In this document: piece after piece, positions 23,274 through 47,902 of the stretch
Layout: each line of letters opens with the position of its first letter
Position numbering within the stretch: position 1 is the stretch's first letter
Assembly: GCA_004352715.1 (NCBI GenBank)
Contig: SCFE01000009.1
Location: 354,361 to 418,360, forward strand
Direction of reading: 5' to 3'
DNA length: 64,000 nt
DNA from: Hofstenia miamia
Taxonomy: Eukaryota > Xenacoelomorpha > Acoela
Made by a program: the position numbers and the translations under genes
Notes under the pieces: model-generated
What the model was told of the DNA's origin: nothing
Seen by the model: only the letters and a program-made list of their open reading frames with translations
The model's database searches: none

Positions 23274-23826
23274 CAGTATTTGCCAAAAAATATCCCAATA
23301 GAGCACAAAGAGATCCGATTATGGCATTAGGAAATCCATATTGAGATTGAAAGATCCAATTAAGGCTTTTAAAAATCAGAATTGGGCATGAAAAGATCCG
23401 AGTAAGGCAATTAGTCATCCAATTAATACAAACAAGTATCCGATATATATATATACCAAGATGAGAATTATTGTTCTATCGTTTTTAAACTTATTATACA
23501 AAAGTGAATACATTGTTGCCACAAAAACAGTTCTTTATTTCAACTTTTTTATTACAAGTTTATAATCAAAAGTTGAAAACCTTCATCTGAATTGTCTATA
23601 TAATACTTTTGAAGGCGATACGTTAAGTACAATAGTTTAGAAATTTGGCAAGCAACAAAACTGCAACACTTTCATTATACTTTTCTTCAAATCTCACTGT
23701 TTTTGTAACACATACAAATCAAAGATTGATAATAAGTGCAAATTTTTTTTACTCTGAGAATAATAAACAAAAGATAACTACATGGATCTTTTTGTGCTCT
23801 ATCGGGATATTTTTTGGCAAATACTG
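23274..23826. mobile_element. Tc1/mariner-type MITE with ~43-bp TIRs (553 bp)
   Basis: The first bases, CAGTATTTGCCAAAAAATAT, recur inverted at the right end. The match extends about 43 bp to AGATCC with only two differences (A/G near TIR base 24, G/A near base 37). TA lies outside each end (23272-23273, 23827-23828), the Tc1/mariner target. Inside the left arm the motif AAGATCCRA-TA-GGC recurs about every 30-40 bp (near 23308, 23352, 23396), like the repeated binding sites of IR/DR-type elements. No transposase is present. The close similarity of the arms suggests a rather recent copy. Confidence 0.85.
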
Positions 23827-23828
23827 TA

Positions 23829-24525
23829 ATACTAGTAACTTATGATCTATTCCTTTCAATTCACAGTATCAATTAACATACTCCACACTAGTCTCTCAAT
23901 CTGAATAATCGACATTTTTTTCGAGAAGGCTCCTAAGAACGGGCCATTAGTATTAAATTAAATGGAAGAGGCTTCTCTTAGGTCTAAATGTTCTAGTCAT
24001 GTCCATTTCTGTCTTGTGTTGTCTATAAAATTCTTCCTTAAATCAATCACAATCCATTTCCTTCGCTAGTGTTATCTCATTAGAATGACAAAGTTGCTCC
24101 ATATATTAGATTTCATGATATTTCATAGATACGTTCTAACTAATTTCATTTTGAAAAAAACTACTTTCAGATGAAGAGCGGGTAAGGAGGAAAATCATTG
24201 GTGTAAGGAATATTCTGAATAGACAATCAAACGCATTCTTGCATGAAGATAAGAATGACAGATCTGTCCGATGGATGTTCAATACATGTTTAAACCACCT
24301 TGGATAAATTTGATTTGGTTATGACTATTCAGTCAGTGATCAAAAAGTAAAGGGGAAACAAGGGGCTGCGTCAAATTTTGGAGAGGCCCTTCCGCACAAA
24401 AAATATCTACTGTTTTTACATATGAATTAGTAGTATAAATGTTTTGCATTTGATTGTTTTTATTAAAAATTTTATTTTTATATTTTTTGTAAAATATTTA
24501 ATGACACTGTTCTGTTAAATAATCC
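23829..24525. other. AT-rich DNA, nothing recognised
   Basis: No gene or repeat boundary found. Confidence 0.45.
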
Positions 24526-24780
24526 GTGAATGACTGTATACCCTTAACAGGACATAGACTATTTTATGTTATGTTGTTGCACACCTTTGCTCGTGTTTTG
24601 TACACTTTTTTCTTTTCTTGGCTGTGGGTACGATCTGACAAATTGAATCAAGCTTCATTAGAGAAAATATTCACAGACGTTTCTCGTAGTCTGTTTCATT
24701 TAATTCAAGAATCGTCGGCTGGAGAAGCAATAGAACAACACATAAGAATGGGAAAGAATGTTGTCAGATGTAAGAGTTAA
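24526..24780 (+). other. 84-codon open frame, unrecognised; possible terminal exon
   Basis: The last 50 codons (from SDKLNQASLEKIF to EAIEQHIRMGKNVVRCKS) look like a soluble helical protein and are less biased than nearby chance frames. The end faintly recalls the last strand of zinc-type quinone oxidoreductases ('eAie.l..gKn.GKvv'), but the key glycines are absent. It lies 123 bp from the AGXT2 stop in convergent orientation. No TTTAG acceptor directly precedes it. I do not assign a function. Confidence 0.2.
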
Positions 24781-24903
24781 TAATGAAAGCGGATGCAATA
24801 TTACTGCCATTATTATGGTAAAAATGTACATTTCACTAATAATTAAAAAAAAATGAAATATTGAAAGAATAATTTTTAATTGAATTTGAAAATATACATA
24901 AAA

Positions 24904-37145
<12,242 letters not shown>

Positions 37146-37199
37146 ACTATGCAATGTTTCTGCAAGTGCACTAAAATAAATGTTTGCCAAACATCAACA

Positions 37200-38750
37200 A
37201 TCAGCAGGACTGTTATGTAGTACATATTGACAGAACAACATTGAATCGAACTACCATTAATGCCAAAAGTTTGTATGTATAATCAAGGACCGTTAACTGT
37301 CCTTGTCATAACCTATAATATAAGTATGAGATGCCAACCCATCATGGACCACCTTAATATAATTGAACATCACAAAATTACAATATATACAACATAGTTT
37401 TAGGGAAATGACAATGTTTGGCAATTCGCAATATAACTATATCTGATTAAAGAGAAGAAACAAACTTTATTTAAAAGAAATATTTCTAAAGAGCAACAAT
37501 GTATGATAATTTATAGCGCCAGGAATTGTATCAATTTCAAAATAAACCAAATTCATTAAAACGATAAATTTTAAAATGTGCAAGTGTGTGATCAAAAGAT
37601 GAACTCTTTTGAGGAATTCAATTTAGCAAAATTATACAATCGAATTCAAATTTCAGATTCGGTATCACATATGCGCAAAATGAAATTTAGTGACTCTGTA
37701 TTCTGTTTAAAGGTCAAAAAATAAATTAGCTAAGAAGTCTTGAAGGACATTTTTTGGACAGTAAGGAAACAAATAAAGTGAATAGCTTACAAAAAGTACA
37801 TTTGCACTTAATTTGAATGTCATTGTAAGCCTTCAATTTATTAGATAAGAAGAACGTGCATTCAGTGATACAAAGAATTTACCCATTAAATACTTTAAAT
37901 GTTGAGGATTATCATTAGTGTGTATTGAAAAATCTTACTTTTAAATTCAATATATATAGTTGTCTCGAGAGTTGTCAAATGTTGGAAAACATTTATTAAA
38001 AATATTTGGAAGTTAGTGTAAAAAATCAGCATTCTAATTCAGGTCAAAAATCATGGCGCGGTAAATTTTTAAGAAAATTCGATGCCGCAATAATATAAAA
38101 GACTAGAGAGCAAATACATTTTGGGCACATAGGAAGTAGAATATCAATGTTTCTATGTCATGGGTGAACCTTTTGCAAAAAGTAGCAGTATTGTAGTAAC
38201 TTATAATTTTAAGCCATTGTTGAAAATATTTTGTAGAGGTAAATAAACCAATCATTAAAAGCAGGCAAAGAAGTAATACGCAAGCGCTATAACTGGCCCA
38301 ATTTGCAGTTGAATCCAAGCACATTAAGTGTTATTCAAGTACCCTCAAAGAAAGCTACACTCACTAGGACTAAAATTGAAGTTGAAATATTCCTATGAAA
38401 CTTGCTTGTATGAATGTTAGTATCAGTCTAAGATGGTGAAAAACACATTTTCTGTTGAATTTACTAATCATTTTTTGAATTTGAATATTTGCCAACTGAT
38501 GTCACCAAGACTTTCGAATGTCCAACTAGCTCTCGTAACTTTGCTAACAGCTTTGTTTTGGAATTGAGCTTACATGATTATCTTAAGGATACAAAATTGC
38601 ATGGTCTAACTAGATGTAGCTAAAGAACTTCATCAATATCGACAAATGAAAGGATGTTCATACGGGGCACATTGAATACGTTTTGCGGATTGCTTCAGAT
38701 GTTTCCAAAAGTTGTAATACTGTAAAAGTTAATTTTTAAACATTTTTAAT
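37200..38750. other. region upstream of AGXT2, no gene recognised
   Basis: This should contain the AGXT2 promoter and any 5' untranslated exon, but I cannot point to either. A hydrophobic 73-codon minus frame (38324-38103) has no family resemblance. Confidence 0.4.
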
Positions 38751-38897
38751 ATGTTCGTAAAGATAACACAAATAAATGCAAGCATGTTGAGTAATAAGTT
38801 ATCGATTTACATTTATAGCTTTTATTTAGATTGTTTATTGTATCGCCTTGCATACATCGCATACATCAATATTTGCATATTTACAATTACATGTACA

Positions 38898-38903
<6 letters not shown>

Positions 38904-38929
<26 letters not shown>

Positions 38930-38998
38930 TNNNNNNNNNNNNNNNNNNNNNNNNNNNNNNNNNNNNNNNNNNNNNNNNNNNNNNNNNNNNNNNNNNTA

Positions 38999-39023
<25 letters not shown>
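38904..39023. repeat. (TA)n flanking an assembly gap (38931-38996)
   Basis: TA repeats on both sides of 66 N. Confidence 0.9.
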
Positions 39024-39029
<6 letters not shown>

Positions 39030-39129
39030 TACAATACAAAAAGGCTAAAACTCTAAAAAATAATAATAAATAATTCGTAATAATAGTGTTAACTTATTCC
39101 ATAATAAGTAATGTTTCTCTTTTTGCAAG

Positions 39130-39640
39130 GAATGTACAAGGTGGGGCGTAAGTTTGTAAGCAAAATTTTAAACATTAATATCTTCTTTAAAACGAAGTCC
39201 TAAATAAGTGATTGGGTTTAAAGTATAGCCGAGACAACAAATAATCACATAACCATTCGTTTTTAACTCAAATTTCGCCAATTAAAGAATGCCAGATAAA
39301 AGAGGAACCATTATTGCACTACACCGTGCAGGAAAGTCAGATTCCGTCATTCCGCAGAATTTTTCAATTTGTAGGATCGATTGCTTGGAGGGCTGTGAAG
39401 CGGTTCAAAGAAAGATGAGACTTGTCTGACCTTCCAAAAAGTGGTAGACCACGCTCACAACGGTCTAAAAACAATGAAATGCATTCGAGAGAAAATTAGA
39501 TGGAATCCAAGAGGGTAAATGCGTTTACTAGCCAAACAAGCTGGCATGAGTCTCAGAACCCTCAGAAGAGTTGTCCACAAAGACATGAATAGGCTACTGG
39601 AAGAATCCATTGCTCAAACATCACGAGATTAATTTCTGGT
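39130..39640 (+). pseudogene. mariner-like transposase remnant, N-terminal HTH region
   Basis: From 39289 the frame begins MPDKRGTIIALHRAGKSDSV, then shifts to VWRAVKRFKE..DLSDLPKSGRPRSQRSKNN and to MRLLAKQAGMSLRTLRRVVH KDMN. 'RaGks...i......vwRavkRFketG...d.pKsGRPrs' and 'R.laK..gis.rt.rrvv..Dl' are the paired helix-turn-helix blocks of mariner transposases. At least two frameshifts and a stop are present, and the DDD catalytic part is absent. No right-hand inverted repeat was found. Confidence 0.7.
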
Positions 39641-39644
39641 AAGA

Positions 39645-40980
39645 TCAGTGATCTCAATTAAGGATCTAAGACCACAACATTTTCTTTTATTCATTAATGA
39701 TATTTACATAAAAGTTTCTCCATAATAAACTTAACACTTGTTATTCATCACTTGTTGACATTAATATGACTTTCCATACGATGCATTGATAAAACTTTAT
39801 TCAAAGAAACAAAATCAAGTTTGCGTGGCTCATTAAACCAAAAAACCATTAAAATCACGATAACCAGATGCGAAAAATTCATTTATATGAGAAAAAACAT
39901 CTACAATTGCATGAGATAATTGGTCTTACATCCTTCCGACACAAATATTGGAAAATATTTGCCGATTTTACATGTATACTTAATTCGTTCTATAATATGG
40001 AACACTTAACATATAACTTGGCAATTATTGATACTAAATTGTGTACAGTTGGCGTGGCTTCCAGCCTATCCAGAAGGCTATCGAAAGCCACAGTTTTGAT
40101 ATTTACCATGATGCAAATGACACCTACTCATCTAAGTCCAAAACATGGCTTTGTTAAACTGCACTGAATTTGGGTTACCAGGAAGTTGTTTTACAAATCG
40201 GGATTACCGGGAAGAAGTGGCTTCCATGCAGCAGGTGAACTGTTGGTCAGAGCAAACTGCCCGGCTGTCAGACCTGCTACTACACGGGGCATAGCAACTA
40301 CAATAGATGTGAATCGAAGCCAGAATGGTTTGAAAAGGTCCAAAGATCCACCAAAATATCAATAACCAGACCAATCAAGTGATGTAACCAACAAAACTGA
40401 AGATCAGCCAAACAACCTCGTTATATACGAAATGGAAAGCATTCCAGAAAAACCTGCTAGGATGGCCATCCAACAACCAATAACATCTAACCTTCCTCTA
40501 GAATAGCCTGAAGAGTATTTGCTAATTTCAATGGGCAACTCTGAAAAGCGAGCAAATCCATTTCTAAGTACAATCTATTATTTGTCTTGGAGACTCAAAT
40601 TGTTATTGTTAAAGACAGTAGAAAGCATACTAAGAACAGCGTCTCGGTGAGCATTTATTAAATAAATATAATCTCACTGATACTACTGAATTTATTGGTA
40701 ATCTGGGGCATACCTATCATAACACATTATGTACATATTCTTCATGAATGGATCATTGCTTTTCTTCATTTAATTTTGTGCCAACACAGTCTAAAATTGT
40801 TAATCTTAAATTGTCGGACCATAAGCTCTAACTAATTGTGTTCTATTATGAAGAGCAACATGGGGCGGGAATCTTGAGAATGAGAAACTGCACAATACAA
40901 AAAACACCATGAAGAAATACATGATCTAATTGCGGACTGTCTACAGGGTGCTAAATCTGAGAATTAAAGTGAAGACCATA
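39645..40980 (+). pseudogene. LINE remnant: RT scrap, ORF1 knuckle, endonuclease traces
   Basis: FLLFINDIYIKVS at about 39690-39725 recalls RT motif B's tail. At 40270-40330 a frame reads CQTCYYTGHSNYNRCE and WFEKVQRS, a zinc-knuckle-like ORF1 piece. At 40560-40840 shifted frames give LGDSN, then LNKYNLTDTTEFIGNLGHTY and IVNLKLSDHKL, the last motifs of the apurinic endonuclease. Order and strand fit ORF1 followed by ORF2 of one decayed LINE, with the RT scrap from another insertion. The 99-codon frame at 39868-40167 is otherwise unassigned. Confidence 0.4.
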
Positions 40981-41099
40981 GCCTAGCTTGGTTTGTCTCT
41001 GTCTCTGTCCTTTTTTGTTCTACTTTCAGATCGAATTATTCTATTTTGTGTGTCAAACTCTGTTATTCCTTTTTGTAAATAGTTGTACATATTGTATAT

Positions 41100-44000
41100 G
41101 AATGTTTTGGATGGTTGAGGCTCGGGGTGTTTTTTAGTGCTGCAATGAAAATACTGCTTCTGCATCACGTACCAAATCTAATCGTCCTAATCATCCTGCC
41201 CCTCGTTCAGCTGTAGCTCCCTCTTCTGTGCCGACACTTGCTCCTGAACAGTCTGGTCCACCGCCTACTCACCGCAATCATCGCCCTCGTCACGTCATTG
41301 GTACTAGTTTTTCCTGTCAACTGCCTTCTGTCTCGATTAGTTCTCTTCCTCGTCCTCCTCGTAAAGCTCACAGCTATATCGCCGTTTTGCTAATTTTGTT
41401 TCTGCTTCTGATGTTGCTGATCACCTCTGTTGCTCCTCTCCCCAATTTGATGACGTCCTTCCCATTCCAACACGTACGAACTCTCCATTCGCCTCCTTCC
41501 ATATTGTCTGTATGCAAAAGTCTCATCTTGCTCTCATGGATCCTGAAGTGTGGTCAGATGGCCTCTTGATCCGATACCACCGTCTCTCTGATGCTGCGAG
41601 GAAATCTTTGGGCCTTCGTGCCCGCCGTCGGCATACTTCTGGTCATGACTGACTACCTGCACCGCCTAGCTTGGATCTTACTCCTAATCCCAACTCTGGT
41701 TTTTCATTTTTGCTCNNNNNNNNNNNNNNNNNNNNNNNNNNNNNNNNNNNNNNNNNNNNNNNNNNNNNNNNNNNNNNNNNNNNNNNNNNNNNNNNNNNNN
41801 NNNNNNNNNNNNNNNNNNNNNNNNNNNNNNNNNNNNAATCCCAACTCTGGTTTTTCATTTTTGCTCGCCAATGCTTCCAGTCTTGTCTCATTAAACCGTC
41901 GTCTCAGTTTTTACAACTTCTTCTTGCAGTCTCCTGTTGACTTCATTTTCATTACTGAAACCTGGCTTGATCCTTCTTTTGCTGACAGTGTTGTTTTTCC
42001 TAAATCCGCACTTAAAGTTCTCTGCCGTATGGATCGCTCTAGAGGTCGTCATGGTGGTGTTCTGATTGCCTTACATCGCTCTAACCTTGACATCCACCCC
42101 CTCTCCGTTGAGTCTTTTTCCTTTGATTTCTGCTGCTGTTGTTCTCAGTGATTACATTGTTTCTCTTCTCTGTGTTTACAACCCTTCTTCCAGCAATCCT
42201 TTTCGTATTCCTCTTGCTGATTTTTCATCCATGCTTGAACACTTTCATCATCAGTCTATCACTCTCTCTCGTCAACTTGGATTTCCCACTCCTTCTCATC
42301 TCATCATCTGTGGTGACTTCAACCTTCCTAATGTTTGTTGGAATGCACTTGACTCTAAGGCCCCTATAAACCCGCTTTTCTGGATCTTTTTGCCTCATAC
42401 TCTGGAAGAACTGGTATTTTCTCCTAATTCCTGCTCCCTCCTCCTTGACTTGGTGTGTTCTCTCACCCTGATAGTATTTTTGACCCCTCAGTGGTCCCTG
42501 TTCCGGTTAAACTGTCTGACCACTCATTTGTTTGCTTCAGCCTGCCTTCAATTCTATTACCTCATCTGCTTGTCCTGCCACTCCTCAATATGCTTGATCT
42601 AACAGTGGCTTTGTATCTGTAAATGCTGCTTTCCTTTCTTCATTTCCCATTTTAATGACTCTTTCTCTGCTGATGACTGGTACACTTCCTTCACCAAGTT
42701 ATTTCATCCTTTGTTCCTCGTCGTCTGAAAAAGTGTATTTCTCTCCCTTTCTATTTCTCATTCCTTACTGTACACTCTTTGAATAAACTCGAATCTTTCA
42801 AACGCCGTTACAGTCCATCCGATTCTTTGAAACTCTCTTCTCTCACAGAAGACGTCATCAACTTCATGGAGCTCGACAAAATCTCTCTGCTGCCCAGCTT
42901 CTTATCTGCATCTTTTCAAGACTATTATGCTTTCTTGCGTTCCCAGCATTTCAAACCTGACCTCCCCAGCTTGAATTGGAACCATCTTTCTGCTCACTCA
43001 GATCTGAAGAAAGCTGATCTCTTCAATGCCTATTTCTCCACGAATTTTTCTGATCCTGTCTCTCTGTCATGGTCCTCCTGCAACCTCCCCACTGATTCGC
43101 CTATGTGACATCTTCAACGCCCATGATATTTTCCTCATGCTTAAGGCCTGCAAGTTGTCTGGTCAGTGCTATACTGATGGCGTCCCATCCTTTTTAATCC
43201 ACAAAACTTCCTCAACTCTTTCCATCCATTTAAAGCATCTCTTCTCCTCTAAGTGTTTTCCGTTTGCTGAAAGATCTTGAATCTATACACTGTTAAAATC
43301 CAATCAGCTTTCCTCCTCTCAAGTCACTTCTTATTGTCCAATAGCTATTCTTTCTCGGTTGTCAATCATCTTTGAGCGTCTTGTCTTTCACTATGTGTTC
43401 CTTAAAATTCGCCACGTCATCTCTGCTTCTACTATCAGTAACTTGCTCACTTTGATTGAAAACTGCTATTTCCACTCTGATCATAATAATCCTCGTTGCA
43501 TTATCTTTCTTGACATTTCTAAAGCTTTTGATCGGTTCCCTCATTCTATCCTTCTTGACAAATTCATTTTATTTGGCTTTGATGCTGATTTCATCGAATT
43601 CTTCTGGTCTTCCTGTCCAATCGTAGTCAGTGTGTCAAAATCAACTCGTCTATTTCTTCCCCTGATCTTGTCTCTAGTGGTGCTCCTCAAGGTTCCGTGT
43701 TTGCTGTTCTCTCTTCCTTGTTGCTATCAACGACCTCCCTCAATCTGTCCTCAACTCATCCTGTCTACTGTACGTTGATGACACTGCGATTTTCAACTTT
43801 GGTAGTTCTTTTGCTTCCAATATTGTGAGCTTCGGCTACTTGGTCTTCTGTTAATTATCTTGATTTCAGCCCAAGAAAGACATGCGGTAATTCCTTTTCT
43901 GTATCTCCACCTTCTGACCTTCCTCTTCCTGTGAACTTTTCCCCTCATCATACTCATCTTGGAGTTCAGCTTGCTGCAAACTTAAATTGGTCTGGTCATG

Positions 44001-44455
44001 TATCCTAACGGCTCTGCAAAGATAATTCCTCACTCTTTGCCATCTTCCCTTTAATTCCATGGCTGCTGTGAAACTCTCTTTGTTCAAGTCCTTTCCTCGT
44101 GCCATTCTTCTCTATGCTTCTCCCTGTTGGTGGCCTTCCCGTTCCTTGTTCCACTCTATGGAACATTTCCAGAAGTATGCCTTCAAATGGATCTCTCCCT
44201 TGCCATACAAAGACGCCCTTCTCAAATTCTCCAATCTCCCACTGTCACTACTTCCATGCCTGTGAGCTTCAAGAAATCTTTGATGTTTTTCCTCTTTGCT
44301 GAGCCGTTCTCATACTTCGCCTACTCTTCCATTTGTTCCTATGTCATCTCCTGTGACTTTCCTTGCTGCCATAAAACCGGATTTGGTTTTACTTTTTTGT
44401 AGTGTATGCTTTCAGGGTCTAAATAAAGTCATTGATTATTATTATAATTATTAAA
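41100..44455 (+). pseudogene. long LINE copy A: ORF1, endonuclease, RT, decayed
   Basis: ORF1: a Pro/Ser-rich start near 41200 (SAVAPSSVPTLAPEQSGPPP), then, one frame over, FASFHIVCMQKSHLALMDPE and VWSDGLLIRYHRL near 41490-41585, like the RRM-type domain of LINE ORF1. ORF2: FLLANASSLVSLNRR, FIFITETWLDPSF and MDRSRGRHGGVLIALHRS (41850-42085), HLIICGDFNLPNVCW (42295-42345), then RT CIIFLDISKAFDRFPHSILL (43496-43555), a GVPQG-like block near 43680 in another frame, YVDDTAIFNF (43769-43800), and a tail ILLYASPCWWPSRSLFHSME near 44105-44160. The 3' end is an AAATAAAG signal and ATT-rich tail at about 44420-44455. At least six frameshifts. The plus strand is strikingly pyrimidine-rich. Confidence 0.8.
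41686..41866. repeat. 30-bp direct repeat either side of a 121-N gap
   Basis: 41686-41715 and 41837-41866 are identical (AATCCCAACTCTGG...TTTGCTC). The coding frame continues naturally if the two copies are the same DNA, so the true gap is probably negative or a collapsed repeat. Confidence 0.85.
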
Positions 44456-45090
44456 TAGAAAATTTACCTTGCAATGCCTCATTTGTATTTTAAATGATCA
44501 CCTAATAACAACCAGTGACAAAGAATAAAAATAGTGTTTTTTAAATTCCTTGCTCAAATATATATTAAGCTATCAATGACATGCAAATGTAGAAAAGGCA
44601 ATAAATTCTTCACAATAAGGCATATGTTCTAGGGAATTCAGGTAGATAGAGATTTAAAGCTCTTGAAGGCGACCAAATCTTATCAACCTCAAATTGCTAT
44701 CCCTTTGCGATATAATATTTATTGATACTTGGAACCTCACTCTAACTAAATATAACAGACACTCAAATTCCATATGCTTGAATAAATCACAGCTTGCTAC
44801 CAATACTTTACAATGGTCAATTGCCTGTTCACCAAAAAGGAATTGTCCAAGTTCTTGATTGTAATTCTGATTGCAATGTATGGGCAGTTTCATGTAATCC
44901 GCTTCACACTCAGTTACAGCTGTTGTCTACAAAGTTAGTCAAAGCATCCCCACATATAGTTTCCAGAACATACCTTGTCATTATCAGCCACACTGTAGAT
45001 ATTGGCAGCGTTTCTAATCTTCTGGAGAGAAAAGAATAAATCCCTTTAACTTAGAGATGCTTGCAAAACACAAACAACTGCTTTTTAAGC
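44456..45090. other. spacer between two LINE copies, possible WD-repeat-like trace
   Basis: A plus-strand frame (44794-45039) includes GIVQVLDCNSDCNVWAVSCN and PLHTQLQLLST, loosely like one WD40 blade ('.vwavs.np....ll'). There is no second blade. The overlapping minus frame (44893-44654) is equally open, so this could be chance. Confidence 0.2.
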
Positions 45091-46070
45091 GTTCTGTCTG
45101 ATCAGTCTTCATTCTACTGCTCTCAATATGTTTCTCTCTCTTTCCATTTCTCACCCCTTACTGTGCATTCCCTGAACAAACAATGCTAAGGTTCTTCTGA
45201 TTCCTTGAAACTTTCTTCTCGCAGAAGATCCTATCAACTTCATGGAACTCGACAAAATCTGTCTTCTAACTAACTTCTCATCTAGATCCCTTCAAGACTC
45301 GTATTCATTCAATAATCCAAGTGAGACCTCTCCAATTTGAAATGGAAACATTTCTCTGCTCACATCTTCATGGAAAAAGGTGATCTTGTCATCCCATATT
45401 TTGCTCAAATTTTATTGACCCAGTTTCTCTCTGCCCTTGTCCCCTCAAAAAAATTCTTAATCACATCTCTTCTCAGCAGCCTACCTCTACCTTCCAGGTC
45501 GTTGTATCATCAACTCTGATTGAAAACCTCTATCTTCACTCCGATTGTAATGATCATTATCTTTCTTCACATTTCTAAAGCTTTTGATGAGCTCCCTCAT
45601 TCTATTCTTGACAAATAAAGTTTATTTGGTTTGCTGCTAATTTTATCAATTTTTTTTCAGTGTTTTCTAACCAACCATTTTCAATGTGTCAAAATCTATC
45701 TATCTATCATTTTTCTGTGTTTACTATTATTTTCTTCCTTAATTCCATGAACGAGTTCACTCAATCTGTTCTTAATGCATCTTGCATGCTGATGACACTG
45801 CAATTTTTTATTTGACAGTTCTCTTGTCTTCAATTTTTCTTATCTTGAGGTGTTGTTTATTTGGTCTTGTTAACAATCCTGATTTTATGCTTCTCCCTGT
45901 TGGTTGTTTTGCGCCTTTATCAACTCAATGACCGTTCCGTAAACATGCTTTCAAATGCATTTCTCCTTTACCATACAAAGATGCTCTGCTCGAATTCTCC
46001 ACTCCGCTGCTGTCACTCCAGTATCAAGCCACATTCCATCAAACTTTACATTTGCTCACTGATTCTACTT
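45091..46070 (+). pseudogene. LINE copy B, shorter and more decayed relative of copy A
   Basis: The nucleotide sequence follows copy A from about 42725 on: TTTCTCTCTCTTTCCATTTC then GAACTCGACAAAATCTGTCT (compare copy A GAGCTCGACAAAATCTCTCT), an RT trace HISKAFDELPHSIL near 45570-45610, GCTGATGACACTGCAATTTT near 45788 (the DD motif), and CCATACAAAGATGCTCTGCT near 45970, matching copy A at 44205. Segments are deleted relative to A. Both lie on the plus strand, about 0.65 kb apart. Confidence 0.75.
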
Positions 46071-47860
46071 TAAATTCCGGTTTTATTATAAAATTGCAGT
46101 TTCATTTCCGAAAAAAGCCGTTTAATGTTATTTTAGGCTTTTTTGAATTCAAAAAGATCCTGAATTTTTAACTACACAATTCCAATTTTGAGGTCAATTA
46201 AATCAATTCAAATTCAAATTTCTAGAAGTCAGTTCAACCATTAATTGAAAACCTAGATCTATTGAATATTAATTAAATGAATATAACTATCAGTTGTAAT
46301 ATTAATGAATAAGTTCCTTTATGTTCAATTCAAAGGTGTACTACGACATACTTTTCGAGTATTCTAAAGAGATTTATATTAGACAGACTGATTACTTGTC
46401 AAATAACAAGGACTATTGCTTCCATTTTGAAAATTTAGAGAAGTCAAAGTGTTAGAAATTAATTTAAAAATTAGAAAATTATTTGCTGCTTTAAAAATAA
46501 GTTCTGAATTCATTAAACTTGGACATTCAAGAAATATGAGAATATCGATGGACATTGTCCCCTAACAGTCTTATCAATTACTTCATAAAAAATGTTTTTT
46601 TAGAGTTTAAACTATTCATGCATAGATTCATTATATAAATTTTAGAAATATTTATCATAAGTGTTTTACTAATGTTAAAAGAATTTACTAATTTTAGAGA
46701 AAATGAAATTTTGACTAAATAATAAGCTGTAAATTACAGCTGACCTTCTGAAATTTATTAAAAATTACAATTTAGATAGAATAACTATAGCATAGTTGAT
46801 GTTCAGTTTAGTTATTGTTTTCATTTTAAGTTAAGCTTTCATTTTTGTGAATTTGTAATTTCTGTTTTGAGCAAGTTATGAACAAGTAGTATTTGAATTT
46901 TATAGTATGAATGACAACTGAAAAAGTTTCCAAATCAGTGGTTATTTATGAGGTGTTTTCTAATTGTTTACGAAAACTAAGTTTAGAACAGAACATAAAT
47001 TATGTTCAGATTATAAATTAGAATAAAAAGCATTATTTATATCTATTTGGGAATATGAGCTTTCTGGAATTTAATAAGGCTTAGTTGTTTTCCTCAACTG
47101 GCAATGATTATTGAGTGCATTCGCTTATCGTCCTACTGAATATGATTGTGGATTGGACAACTTTCAATTATAATTGTAAATTACAAACGCAGCTTATGTT
47201 TTGTATAATAATAATTTTCTCCTGAAAATACCGTCATCTAAATTTCTAGTTTAATATTACAACAATAAACAGTGCCTGGAAAAATAACACATAACGCATT
47301 CGCGTGGCACTATTCTGCACCTTCGCCCGCATTCAAAATTGTGTATGTCAAGACATTACAATATATTCATTTCTGGAGTTACAAGTGAACGTGATTTTGG
47401 GTCTATCATTTTGTTAATGAGGAAGCCATGAATTAACATATTGTTATATGTTCCAGCTGTTCAAAAGTGATCCTTTGATTTTTAGGAATATCAGATTGGA
47501 AAAATTGCTTTTACGTGAAAAGAAAATGCGTTTAGGCTTATTTTAGCCCGTATTTATGATACTTGTCAAAAAATTTCACACATTTTCTGTTTGCTTAGAG
47601 GTGAAATTTTAGAAATATCTAATGAAATCTACGTGGCTTGTATGCATTTTTGCATATAAGCATGCTTATTCAAATTTCATCCCCCTTACCCTAATACCTT
47701 GCCCAACACATAGCCCTTTCTTAGCACACTATACATTACATCGCACAGTTATCAATATAGAATAAACGAAATATTTACCAGCAGAAGGTCTCAAATAAAA
47801 AAACTTCCAAAACAAAATGGATAAAACCGGAAATTAGTAAGTAGAAAAGCGGTTTTTGCT
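46071..47860. other. AT-rich DNA, nothing recognised
   Basis: No coding frame of note, repeat end or RNA gene found. Confidence 0.5.
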
Positions 47861-47902
47861 TAAATGAATTCAATCCCTGTTCATTTTAAAGCCAAGATTT
47901 AC

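Noticed and set aside
23645-23845. 66-codon frame in the Tc1-type MITE
   Set aside because: It ends by reading through the inverted repeat; it has no transposase motif.
37146-37190. Upstream in-frame Met of AGXT2 at 37190
   Set aside because: A TTTTAG acceptor lies between it and the Met at 37145, which starts a good mitochondrial presequence.
38103-38324. Hydrophobic 73-codon minus-strand frame resembling a membrane protein piece
   Set aside because: No family motif, no plausible splice sites with the TTTAG type, and AT-rich DNA easily gives such Leu/Phe-rich frames.
40040-40100. Shared CGTGGCTTCCAGCC between 40052 and the 202-bp insertion as proof of a second SINE copy
   Set aside because: Only 14 bases match and no target duplication or further similarity is seen, so it is mentioned but not annotated as a copy.
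44654-44893. 79-codon minus frame between the LINE copies
   Set aside because: No recognisable domain; it overlaps an equally open plus frame, so neither is convincing.
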